From: Jannaschia aquimarina
Lineage (GTDB): Bacteria; Pseudomonadota; Alphaproteobacteria; Rhodobacterales; Rhodobacteraceae
NCBI RefSeq assembly: GCF_000877395.1
Contig: NZ_JYFE01000025.1
Span: 83,855 to 147,854, forward strand
DNA length: 64,000 nt
Direction of reading: 5' to 3'
The notes under the pieces were generated by a model. That model had not been told where the DNA came from, made no database searches, and saw only the letters and a list, made by a program, of their open reading frames with translations. A program made the translations under genes and the position numbers. This document shows positions 16,465 through 24,801 of this stretch, piece by piece (the stretch's first letter is position 1; each line of letters opens with the position of its first letter).

Positions 16465-19400
16465 TCAGGCGGCTTGCCGCCGCGCCGCGACGCGCGCGCC
16501 GCGCTCGGCGAAGAACAGCGAATAGAGCACCGGGACGAAGCCCAGCGTCAGCACCGTCCCCACCGCAAGCCCACCGGCCATGACCACAGCCATCCCGTAG
16601 AAGAGCGGGTCGTTCGACAGGATCAGCGGCAGCAGGCCGAGGATGGTCGTCACCGTCGTCATCACGATGGGTCGGAGGCGGCGCTTCGCGGCTTCCACGA
16701 TGGCGTCGTCGCCCTCGCGGCCCTCCGCGCGCTCGATGTCGATCCGGTCGATCAGGACGATCGCATTGTTGAGGATGATGCCCGCCAGGCTCAGCAAGCC
16801 CAGGATCGGCATGAAGCCGAACTCCGCATCGAAGAGCCGCAACCCCAGCCCTGCCCCCAGAACCACCAGCGGGACCGTGGCGAGAATGATCGCGGGCCGG
16901 CGGAAGGAGTTGAACTGCGCGATCAGCAGCACGACAACGACGGCCAGGCAAAGCGGCATGCTCGCCAGCAGCGCAGCTCGCCCCTCGCCCGATTGCACGA
17001 GGATGCCGTCGAATTCGATCGTGTGGCCGGGCGGAAGCTCTGCGCGGAGCGCGTCCAGATCGTCCTCGATGAGGGGCGCCATATCCTCGGCGCCCATCAC
17101 CTCGGACCGCCCCTGCACGGTCACCGTGCGGGTCAGCCCCTCGCGCTCGATCCGGGCATAGCCGTTGACCAGTTCCACATCCGCGACCTGCATCAGCGGA
17201 ACGACGGATCCGTCCTGCCCGAAGACCGACAGGCTGCGCACGCGGTCCAGATCGGTCCGCTCCGCATCCACGGCGCGCGCCACGATGGGGATCGTATCGT
17301 CGCCCTCGCGGAATTCCGAGACGGCGCGGCCCGAGAAATAGGCGGACATCGAGCGGGCCACGTCGGCCGAGGTGACCCCGGCCCGGCGGGCGCGGGTCTG
17401 GTCGACATGGACAACGACGCGCGGGATCCGGTTCTCCCAATCCTGACGGATGTCGCGGGCGCCCGGAACGGTCGCGATGATCTCCTCCACGCGGGACGCG
17501 GTCTCGTAGACGAAGGCCCGGTCCGGCCCCTTGACCTGCACCTCGAGGATGGCGCTGTCGGTCGGCCCGAGGAACATGCGCGTGACATGCGCCTGCAAGT
17601 GGGCGAACTCGGCCGCCAGATGGTCGCGCAACTCGTCCATCGCGCGGTCCACGTTCGCGGGATCGTCCACGTTCATGATCAGGACGGCCCGGTTGGGCGC
17701 CGGATCGACAGGCGTCAGCGACAACACAAAACGCGGCCCGCCCGTGCCGACATAGGCGGCGTGATCTTCCAGCCAGTCGAACCGCTCGGGCGTCAATGTC
17801 GGCAGCAGCGCCGCCATCTCGGCCTCGGTCGCCTCGGTGGTCACGTCGGCCGGCAGGTAGACATAGGTGATGAGCTGCGCCCGGTCGCTGTCTGGAAAGA
17901 AGCTCTGCGGCGAGGTGACGACCAGCGCCGCCCCTCCGGCCAGCCCCGCCAGCATCGTGCCGACGAAGAGGCCGCGCACTTTCAGCACGCCTTCGATCAG
18001 GCGACCGTAACCGCGCACCAGGGGGTCGAACATGCGCTCGTAATAGGGGCGCGCGCCGTCCGTCTCGGCAGTCGCGAAGCGGTGCGACAGGACGGGTGTC
18101 ACCGTCATCGCCAGAAGCCACGAAATCGACAGCGCGATCGCCACCACGATCGAGATCGACCGCGTGTATTCCCCGGCGACATGCTCGGCCAGCATCAGCG
18201 GCAGGAAAACGAGGATCGTCGTCGCCGTCGACGACAGCAGCGGCAGGGACAATTCCCGCCCGGTCCGCTCCAGCGCCTCGTCCTTGTCGGCACCGTCGCT
18301 GAGACGCGCCTTGAAGTCTTCGGCTACCACGACCCCCGCATCCACCAGCAGACCCAGCGCGATGACGAGCGTGGCAAGGCTCATCCGCTCCAGCGGCAGG
18401 CCCAGAAAACCCATCACTGCCAGCGTGGACAGCATCACGAGGGGCACGATGGCACCGACGATCAAGCCGGTCCGCAGACCCAGCAGCAACACCACGACCG
18501 CCAGCACGATGCCAAGCGTCTGCAAGACATTAATCGTCACGCCATGGACGGCCTGCTCCACCTGATCAGGCTGAAAGGTGACGATGTCCAAGGTCATGCC
18601 CACCGGCAGACCCGCCTCGATCTCGTCCAGCGCCTCGGCGATGCGAGGCCCGAACTCGAGGACGTTGTTACCCTCCTGCATGGCGATGGCGAAGACGATT
18701 GCCGGATCACCGTTGTAGAAGGCCGATTGCGGGGCCGGATCGACCAGACTGCGCTCGATCCGCGCGATATCGCGCAGGGGGATCGACGTGCCGTCGGGCA
18801 GGGAGATCAGCGTCTCCGCGATTTGCTCCAAGCTGCGATAGTCGCCCGTGGGCTCGATGATGAGCGCGCGCGGGCCGATGTCGATCTGCCCGCCGGGACG
18901 GATGATGTTCTGATTGGCCAGCGTCGCGGTGATGGCGTCGGGGCTGATGCCCAACTCGGCCAGCCGCGCGTTGCGGGTCTCGATGTAGATACGCTCCGGC
19001 TGGCGGCCGACGACGTCGATGCTCTTGACCCCGGCCTCGCCGTAGAGCCTGTCGCGCACGTGGTTCACCATGTCCCCCAGCTCGGCCAGATCGTGATCGG
19101 TCGAGCGCAGGGCCGCGGTGACCACGGCCACGTCACCCACATCGTCCGAGACCACGGAAGGGCGCGCGCCGTCCGGCAGATCGGCCTGCGCCAATTCCAC
19201 CTCGGCGCGCAGGTCGTCCCAGATCTGATCCAGTTCGAAGAACCGGTCGAACACCTCCACATGGATGATCGACGTCCCCGGCAGCGACGAGGAGCGGATC
19301 TCCTCCACCTCGGGGATCTGACGGATCGCGCGCTCCAGCGGCTTGGTCACCAGCTGTTCCACCCGTTCCGGCGACAGGCCGGGATAGGCGGTCGTCACGA

Positions 19401-19533
19401 TCGCCTCGCGAATCGTGATCTGCGGGTCCTCCTGCGCGGGCAGCGTGAAGTAGCTGTAGGCGCCGAACCCCATCAGGACGGCCACGACAAAGAAGACGAG
19501 GCGCTGGTAGCTATGAGCGAGTCGGGTCAACAT
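16465..19533 (-). CDS. RND superfamily efflux pump, inner-membrane permease (AcrB-like)
   Basis: 1022 residues, the usual size, with AAGGAG before the ATG. It has the RND layout: first membrane helix at ~12-30, a large periplasmic porter domain, a block of helices around residues 330-540, a second porter domain, and a final helix block at 850-1010. In helix 4 the proton-relay segment reads 'GLLVDAGVVVAED', i.e. one Asp where AcrB has Asp-Asp, as in CusA-type and several HAE1 pumps. 'GREGDDAIVEAAKRRLRPIVMTT' near 940 is typical. Its adaptor is encoded just upstream in the same operon. No outer-membrane TolC-like gene is present. Substrate unknown. Confidence 0.93.
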   Translation of the reverse strand: MLTRLAHSYQRLVFFVVAVLMGFGAYSYFTLPAQEDPQITIREAIVTTAYPGLSPERVEQLVTKPLERAIRQIPEVEEIRSSSLPGTSIIHVEVFDRFFELDQIWDDLRAEVELAQADLPDGARPSVVSDDVGDVAVVTAALRSTDHDLAELGDMVNHVRDRLYGEAGVKSIDVVGRQPERIYIETRNARLAELGISPDAITATLANQNIIRPGGQIDIGPRALIIEPTGDYRSLEQIAETLISLPDGTSIPLRDIARIERSLVDPAPQSAFYNGDPAIVFAIAMQEGNNVLEFGPRIAEALDEIEAGLPVGMTLDIVTFQPDQVEQAVHGVTINVLQTLGIVLAVVVLLLGLRTGLIVGAIVPLVMLSTLAVMGFLGLPLERMSLATLVIALGLLVDAGVVVAEDFKARLSDGADKDEALERTGRELSLPLLSSTATTILVFLPLMLAEHVAGEYTRSISIVVAIALSISWLLAMTVTPVLSHRFATAETDGARPYYERMFDPLVRGYGRLIEGVLKVRGLFVGTMLAGLAGGAALVVTSPQSFFPDSDRAQLITYVYLPADVTTEATEAEMAALLPTLTPERFDWLEDHAAYVGTGGPRFVLSLTPVDPAPNRAVLIMNVDDPANVDRAMDELRDHLAAEFAHLQAHVTRMFLGPTDSAILEVQVKGPDRAFVYETASRVEEIIATVPGARDIRQDWENRIPRVVVHVDQTRARRAGVTSADVARSMSAYFSGRAVSEFREGDDTIPIVARAVDAERTDLDRVRSLSVFGQDGSVVPLMQVADVELVNGYARIEREGLTRTVTVQGRSEVMGAEDMAPLIEDDLDALRAELPPGHTIEFDGILVQSGEGRAALLASMPLCLAVVVVLLIAQFNSFRRPAIILATVPLVVLGAGLGLRLFDAEFGFMPILGLLSLAGIILNNAIVLIDRIDIERAEGREGDDAIVEAAKRRLRPIVMTTVTTILGLLPLILSNDPLFYGMAVVMAGGLAVGTVLTLGFVPVLYSLFFAERGARVAARRQAA

Positions 19534-19544
19534 GCCGTTTCTCC

Positions 19545-21026
19545 TTATTGGTCGTAGCGGGCCACGCCGGTGCCGCGCAGGCGGACCCTCTGGCCGTCTT
19601 CGAGGAAGACGATGCCGCGCGTGGCGACCCGGTCACCGGGCTCAAGCCCGTCCGAGACGAGCGCGAGGCCGCCCTCCGTTCCGGCCAGGACCACCGGAAC
19701 ACGACGCAGCACGTCGTCCTCCGCATCGACGCGGAAGACCGTGTGGCCCTGATCCGCATCGGCGGCGATCGCCTCGACGGGGATCGCCAGCAAGTCGGTC
19801 CCGCCATGCGCATTGGCCAGCCGGAAGGCGATCTCCAGGCTCATTCCGGTCCGTAGATCCGCTTCGGCGTCGCGCACCGACAGTGTGACCGGAAACCCCG
19901 CCGTGCTGATCGAGCGCGCGCCGATATCCCTCAGCGTCGCCGTGAAGGTGGCCTCGGAGCCGTCCAGCAGAACGGCGTCATGTTCGGTGCCAATGCGCAG
20001 GCGCGAGACGACTGTATCGGGAACCGTCGCGGTGATTTCGAAGCCGCCGCCATTGCTCTGGATCTCCAGCACGGGACGTCCGGATGCGACGGTCTGCGCC
20101 GGCTCGACCAGTCGGGCCGCGACGCTGCCATCGTAGGGCGCGCGCAACGTGGCGTCATTCAGCCGATCCTGGGCTGTCTCGATCCCGCGGAGTGCGATCT
20201 CGTGGCGGCTGCGTGCCGCATCCAGCGAGGCCTGCACGGTCTCCAGCAGCGCTTCCGAAACGACGCCCCGTGCGAAAAGGACGCTCTGGCGGTCGAATTC
20301 CTGACGCGACTCTTCAAGGCGGGCCTCCGCCTCGATCAGCGCGGCACGGCGCTCCTGAAGGGCGATCTCCAGCAGGTGCGTATCCAGCTCCGCCAGAACG
20401 TCGCCCTCCTCGAACCGCTCGCCGATATCCACGGTGACCCGGCTGACGCGCCCATCCACCTCGAAGGCCAGCGGCGCGCGATCCAGAGCCCGTACCTGTC
20501 CCGGCAGCGCCCGGATCGCATCGTCGCCAAACGGCATGGCGGCCGCCCAGTCGATCATCGGCACGATCGCCTCGCGGGGAGCGGCCGTTCCCGCCAGCGG
20601 CGCGGGATAGGCGAGGGCCCCGGACCGGCTGCCCAGCGCCACCGAGTGAGCGATCCCGGCGATCGGGCCGTAGACGGTCGCCCCGCGCAGGTGCTGCGCC
20701 GCGTCGGGCGCATCCCGGTAGACGCCGCCCAGCAAAAGGCCGGGCAGCAAGAGGATCGCACCCCCGGCCTGCGCCAGCCCGAGCGCCGCACCGCTCAGGC
20801 GCATGCCGCGCCCTGCCGATGCGGGCCTCCGGATCATGCCCAGGACGACCATCGCCGCGACCCACAGCCCCAGCCCCGCCATCGCCAGCCCGGCCTGTCC
20901 CGCCAGCGCCGCTAGCCCGGCTGCGGCAAGGAGAACGGCGGCGGCCGCCATTCGCAGCAAACCGCCAAGCGCGCCGAGCCAGAGCGATGCGATCAGGATG
21001 AGAAGGAAGACGAAATCGAAGGACAT
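19545..21026 (-). CDS. RND periplasmic adaptor (membrane fusion protein) with a multi-pass N-terminal domain
   Basis: 493 residues. Residues ~180-490 are a normal HlyD/AcrA-type adaptor: lipoyl half-motifs 'GRVSRVTVDIGERFEEGDVLAELD' (shown in part) near 205 and 'LRAPYDGSVA' near 305, a helical hairpin between them, then a beta-barrel and membrane-proximal domain. Residues 1-110 are unusual: three or four hydrophobic segments (~5-24, 27-65, 78-100), where adaptors have one anchor or a lipobox. The layout resembles CvpA-type membrane proteins (inference). It lies 11 bases from the pump gene and 27 bases after a small membrane protein gene. Confidence 0.88.
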   Translation of the reverse strand: MSFDFVFLLILIASLWLGALGGLLRMAAAAVLLAAAGLAALAGQAGLAMAGLGLWVAAMVVLGMIRRPASAGRGMRLSGAALGLAQAGGAILLLPGLLLGGVYRDAPDAAQHLRGATVYGPIAGIAHSVALGSRSGALAYPAPLAGTAAPREAIVPMIDWAAAMPFGDDAIRALPGQVRALDRAPLAFEVDGRVSRVTVDIGERFEEGDVLAELDTHLLEIALQERRAALIEAEARLEESRQEFDRQSVLFARGVVSEALLETVQASLDAARSRHEIALRGIETAQDRLNDATLRAPYDGSVAARLVEPAQTVASGRPVLEIQSNGGGFEITATVPDTVVSRLRIGTEHDAVLLDGSEATFTATLRDIGARSISTAGFPVTLSVRDAEADLRTGMSLEIAFRLANAHGGTDLLAIPVEAIAADADQGHTVFRVDAEDDVLRRVPVVLAGTEGGLALVSDGLEPGDRVATRGIVFLEDGQRVRLRGTGVARYDQ

Positions 21027-21053
21027 GTGGGGAAACCTGTCTGGAAATGGGGG

Positions 21054-21419
21054 TCAGGCGCGCAGGATGGCGCGGACGAACAAGGCGAGCATCGCGACCG
21101 ACAGAAGGTCCGGCACGGGCACGGTGCCGCTCTCGGTCAAAAGCGTCGTCGTGGCTGCCCCGCCGACCACGATGCAGGCTGTCAGGACGATGCCGACCAG
21201 CGCGGTCGCTCGCACGAGCAGGAGGAAAATCGCCGCCAGCTTGAGCAAATCGTCGGCCTGCAATGCACCGGCGCTCACCGGATGCAACGGCATGCCTTCC
21301 AGCCCGATCACCAGAATCGCGGCCGCGTAGACCAGCGCCGTCAGGCGGTCCGGCCGCAAGAGGGCCAGTTGCCCGGAACCGGGCACCGGACCCGGTCGGA
21401 TGTCGAAATCCTCCGGCAT
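21054..21419 (-). CDS. Small four-segment membrane protein, first gene of the RND operon
   Basis: 121 residues with GAGGAGG well spaced before the ATG at 21419. After ~25 polar residues there are three to four hydrophobic segments (~28-45, 58-75, 77-95, 103-118). No family motif is recognised; the overall look is similar to small DoxX/PsiE-like membrane proteins. It opens the efflux operon, opposite the LysR gene, so it is probably co-regulated with the pump and may stabilise or modify it. Confidence 0.72.
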   Translation of the reverse strand: MPEDFDIRPGPVPGSGQLALLRPDRLTALVYAAAILVIGLEGMPLHPVSAGALQADDLLKLAAIFLLLVRATALVGIVLTACIVVGGAATTTLLTESGTVPVPDLLSVAMLALFVRAILRA

Positions 21420-21495
21420 ATCGGCCTCCTCTCAAGTTGCGTGGCCTTGAACGTGCCAATCCTCTGCGGCCTTGAATAGTGACCGGGATGAGACT

Positions 21496-21519
21496 TACCG
21501 TTCCGATAACGGAACGGTA
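21496..21519. promoter_or_regulatory. Perfect palindrome, candidate LysR operator for the efflux operon
   Basis: Arms TACCGTTCCG and CGGAACGGTA are exact reverse complements separated by four bases (ATAA). The element ends 13 bases before the lysR ATG at 21533 and about 75 bases from the first efflux gene. It contains T-N11-A spacing. Two copies of GGCCTTGAA (21443-21451 and 21468-21476), 25 bases apart, lie between it and the efflux operon and could be promoter or activator sites. Confidence 0.6.
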
Positions 21520-21532
21520 TGCATGAGAGACG

Positions 21533-22462
21533 ATGGACGAGGATTTCCAGACCAGCCTCGATGACCTCCGCCTGTTCTTCCTCTTGGATCAGGCCGGCAG
21601 CATCAGCGGGGCCACCCGCCGCTTCGGGATCGCGAAGGCCACGCTGTCCCGCAGTCTCGCCCGGCTGGAAGACCGCGCGGGCATGCCGCTCTTCGACCGG
21701 ACATCGCGGGGCCTCAAGCTGACGCAGGCGGGCGCGCTGATGCTGCCGGCCGCCCGCGACGCGACCGAGGCGGGCGCGCTGGCCGAGGACGTGCTGCGGA
21801 CCGCCCGCGGCGAGCCCGAGGGCCTGCTGCGCATCGCCGCGAGCGCCTTGTCGGCCCAGCAGATCCTCGGGCCCGTCGTCGCCGAGTTCACACGACGCCA
21901 CCCTAAGGTGATCGTCCGCATCCATATCAGCGGCGTCGGCCCCGACCCTCTGGAGGAGGAGCTCGATCTCGTCCTGCGCCTCGGCCGCCCCGAGGAATCC
22001 TACCTCATCGCCCGCCGCATCATCGGCTCCCGTTTCGCGCTCTATGCCGGGCGGGAGGATGCGGAGCGTCTGGCCCACGCCCCACGCGAGGCGATCGACA
22101 CGTTGCGGCGGGTGGTGATCGACGTGCCCGGCGCGCCCGCGGACTGGACGCTGACGAATGCGGCAGGCGAGACGCTGACGCTCCGCTCCGATCCGGCCTG
22201 CCTGGTGGGCGATCCCGGCGTCGCTCTGGGGATCATCCGTGCGGGCACCGGCCTCGCCTTCCTGCCCGAGGTCTTCGGAGAGCCCCGTGCCGCGTCAGGC
22301 GATTTCGCCCGGATCCTGCCCGACTTCCACGGGCCGGAGATCGAGATCTTCGCCTCCTTCCCGCCGAAGCGCGCCAGCATCCCGGCCGTGCGTGCCTTCC
22401 TCGACCTTCTGGTCGAAATGACCGCCGCCGCCCTGCCCGCCCCTGCGACGAAATGGGAGTGA
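21533..22462 (+). CDS. LysR-family regulator of the adjacent RND efflux operon
   Basis: 309 residues: helix-turn-helix at ~10-68 ('GSISGATRRFGIAKATLSRSLARLE' in part, then 'PLFDRTSRGLKLTQAG'), followed by an effector-binding domain to ~300. Note ISGATRRF...KATLSR, which places it near the AaeR/DmlR-type group (LysR with Gly/Ser-rich recognition helix). It is divergent from the membrane protein/adaptor/pump/OsmC operon, with the palindrome in between. Activation of efflux by an aromatic or oxidised compound is plausible but not shown. Confidence 0.9.
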   Translation: MDEDFQTSLDDLRLFFLLDQAGSISGATRRFGIAKATLSRSLARLEDRAGMPLFDRTSRGLKLTQAGALMLPAARDATEAGALAEDVLRTARGEPEGLLRIAASALSAQQILGPVVAEFTRRHPKVIVRIHISGVGPDPLEEELDLVLRLGRPEESYLIARRIIGSRFALYAGREDAERLAHAPREAIDTLRRVVIDVPGAPADWTLTNAAGETLTLRSDPACLVGDPGVALGIIRAGTGLAFLPEVFGEPRAASGDFARILPDFHGPEIEIFASFPPKRASIPAVRAFLDLLVEMTAAALPAPATKWE

Positions 22463-22493
22463 TCCGAACCCGCCTCGTGTGCGTTCACAGGGC

Positions 22494-22676
22494 ATGACAC
22501 AGCCAACCCTTTCCCCCGACGGCCGCATCGACCAGCGTGAGGATCGGCCGGTCCCCTCCATCGACCGGGCCGACGACCCGTCGCTCACCCGGGCCCGGCG
22601 CGGTGCGCTGACGCTTGCCCATGACCGGTCCAGCCACCGCCGGTTCCAGGCGCTCTACGACGACCTTCTGTCGTGA
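22494..22676 (+). CDS. Small hydrophilic protein coupled to the SDR gene
   Basis: 60 residues, rich in Asp, Arg and Ser, with no hydrophobic segment. The stop overlaps the GTG start of the next gene (GTGA at 22673-22676), which supports real translation. It starts 31 bases after the lysR stop. No family recognised; it could be a short regulator or only a coupling leader. Confidence 0.5.
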   Translation: MTQPTLSPDGRIDQREDRPVPSIDRADDPSLTRARRGALTLAHDRSSHRRFQALYDDLLS

Positions 22677-23314
22677 CCGCGCCGATACTCGTGATGGGCG
22701 CGACGTCGGGCATCGGCCGCCTGACGGTGGACGAAGCGACGGGCCGGGGCCTGCCGGTGCGCGCCTTCGCCCACAGCGCCGGAGACCTCTCCGCCACCGA
22801 CCTGTTGGAGCCCTGCCCCGGCGATGCCCGCGACGCGGACGACGTGCGCAAGGGGCTGGCGGGCTGTCGCGCCGTGATCTACGCGCTCGGCATCACCGAA
22901 CGCCTGTCGATGTTGTGGGAGGAGGAGACGCTCTTCTCCGACACGACCCGTGTCCTGCTCCCCGCGATGGAAGAGGCCGGCGTGACCCGCCTCGTCGCCG
23001 TGACCGGCTTCGGCGCGGGCCGCAGCAAGCAGGCCATGAGCACGCTGGAGCGGATGGGCCATCGCGCCATCCTCGGCCGCCCCTATGCCGACAAGGACCG
23101 TCAGGAAGAGATGATCATGGAGAGCGCGCTTGATTGGACCATCGTCCGCCCGGTCATCCTGACCAACGGCAAGGGAGGCGCCCCCATCAAGGTCCTCCGC
23201 GACCCCGCCACCTGGCGCAACGGCCTCATCCCCCGCACCGACGTCGCCCGCCATCTGGTCGACACGGTCGAGCAGGGGCTGGACGTGAAGGCGGATGTGG
23301 TGATTTCGCGATAG
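22673..23314 (+). CDS. Atypical SDR, NAD(P)H-binding NmrA-like protein
   Basis: 213 residues from a GTG overlapping the upstream stop. The dinucleotide-binding motif GATSGIG is at residues 9-15, the middle reads 'VIYALGIT' and 'VAVTGFGAG', and 'LDWTIVRPVILTNG' is the conserved C-terminal strand of the NAD(P)-binding-10/atypical SDR5 group. These proteins sense or use NAD(P)H; many act as epimerase-like or quinone-related enzymes. No Tyr-x-x-x-Lys pair is obvious, so it may be a sensor rather than a dehydrogenase. The AT-rich island begins just after it. Confidence 0.82.
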   Translation: MTAPILVMGATSGIGRLTVDEATGRGLPVRAFAHSAGDLSATDLLEPCPGDARDADDVRKGLAGCRAVIYALGITERLSMLWEEETLFSDTTRVLLPAMEEAGVTRLVAVTGFGAGRSKQAMSTLERMGHRAILGRPYADKDRQEEMIMESALDWTIVRPVILTNGKGGAPIKVLRDPATWRNGLIPRTDVARHLVDTVEQGLDVKADVVISR

Positions 23315-23548
23315 GATTGGGTCGCGTCGGCGGGTCTTCTTTTCGGATCTAGGGAGAACCGCACCGATTACGCCACCCGAGAATGCCGCAGCGGCATTAG
23401 GACAGTACCGCCGTCGCTTAATCGCGATAGTTGCGCCGTCGTAATCTGTGAAATAATCAGATAAAGCTTGGCGGAAGACGGCATCCGGGCAGAATGTCGA
23501 ATACCTTCTTGCAAACTTTCGGAAGCACATACGACTTGAGGTCCACCA

Positions 23549-24625
23549 ATGCGAGTATCCGTCAAACAGTCTGGAAATCGTGTCGAGGTTATCGGGTATG
23601 GTGAGCCTACAAGTTTCGAGATAGATGGCCTCGAACTGAAGGAACTACGCGATCATACTTTTGCAGCGTGGCCAATGTTACCATGGGCGATGAAGACCGG
23701 GTAATCCATTGAAGTTGACGGGCCGGTCGATCCTGTAGCAATCGAAAATATAGCGCGATTCTCACGCGCTTGGGAATTATGGGAGCCGCACAACTTTCAT
23801 CCGGTCAAAATGCGATCATCTTCAATAACTGCCCTGGAAGAAAGGAACGAAGATTTTGTTTTCTACTCTGGAGGCTTAGATTCCACAGACATGCTTCTGC
23901 AGCTAGGAAAACAGCCGCGGAAAACCACAGCACTTACAGTACAGGGCTTTGATTATGGCACCTCCGCAGATAAGCAATTCCGCCAGCTACGCGAGCAGGT
24001 TGCGCCTCTCCTCGAAGAATTAAACTACAAGCAGGTAGTACTCAAGATATCGCGAGTATCGGGAGGACATCACTCATGGGCGCTGCAGCTAGCCGCTGCA
24101 GGGTTTCTTTTATCCGACCGCTTTCGAAGGGGCTTTTTCGCTTCAGATTATAACTGGGAGCAGGACATGGTCGCTTTCCCTTGGGGCCTGAATCATGTTA
24201 CCAATCGCTACTTGCGCGGTAAAAATTTCCACCTTGCGGGTCTGTGCGAAGATAGAACACGCGCAATGAAAGCACGGACGGTTGCTCACCACCCTACTGC
24301 AATCAAGGCTGTCTCATTCTGCAAGCGAGGAGAGTTTCGCCCAAAGAATTGCGGGACATGCAAGAAGTGTTTGAGGACCAAAGCTATGTTCGCCGCCGTT
24401 GACGAACGACCCGACATATTCGTTAACGGATCTTACGAAGAGCCTTTCGCCAAGTCTATAGACTTGAGCAATAAGATCGAACGCGCGTTCTTTATCGATC
24501 TATGCCAGATGGCCCGCGAGAACGGAAACCTTGACCAGATACCAGAAATGAAGGCCATGTTTGGAAAACTGAAACGACAGCATTCCGGTTTGTCCATGCT
24601 GTTCAATAGAATTATGCGGCGATAA
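23549..24625 (+). pseudogene. PP-loop ATPase (QueC-like) gene interrupted by an in-frame TAA
   Basis: One frame runs from the ATG at 23549 to 24625 and is broken only by TAA at 23702-23704 (codon 52). The sequence after the stop continues the protein ('IEVDGPVDPVAIENIARF', 'AWELWEPHNFHPVK'), so the two pieces form one ancestral 358-codon gene. An ATG at 23810 could restart a 271-residue fragment. The PP-loop SGGLDST begins at residue 107 and binds ATP. A Cys4 zinc site C258, C268, C271, C274 ('CGTCKKC') is arranged as in QueC. The precise substrate is unknown, and the usual queuosine partners are absent. Base composition is far lower in GC than that of neighbours, which points to transfer. 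Confidence 0.7.
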
Positions 24626-24751
24626 GACAAGGATCTTGTCGATACGTGACAGGTCTCACCCCAAATTAACTCGTAAGACCAGATCCCTGCCCGGCCAAGG
24701 CGGCTACGTGACCCCTCCACCGCCGCCTGCAAGAAAACCGCCGCCCGCACG

Positions 24752-24782
24752 AAAAAGGGCGCCGCCCGAAGGCCGGCGCCCT
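24752..24782 (-). terminator. Rho-independent terminator of the PstS/OmpA gene
   Basis: AGGGCGCCG (24756-24764) pairs perfectly with CGGCGCCCT (24774-24782) around a 9-base loop, and on the minus strand the hairpin is followed by five T. It sits 20 bases after the stop of the gene ending at 24802. Confidence 0.85.
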
Positions 24783-24801
24783 GTCCTTCCTGGCTGCGCG
24801 C

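Noticed and set aside
16441..19557. A very long plus-strand open frame (over 1000 codons) opposite the RND pump gene
   Set aside because: It is antisense to a clear RND permease and its product is Arg/Gln/His-rich with no motif; long antisense frames are common opposite GC-rich genes.
23768..23952. Small ORF starting at ATG 23770 inside the AT-rich island
   Set aside because: It is in another frame of the QueC-like gene and shows no motif.
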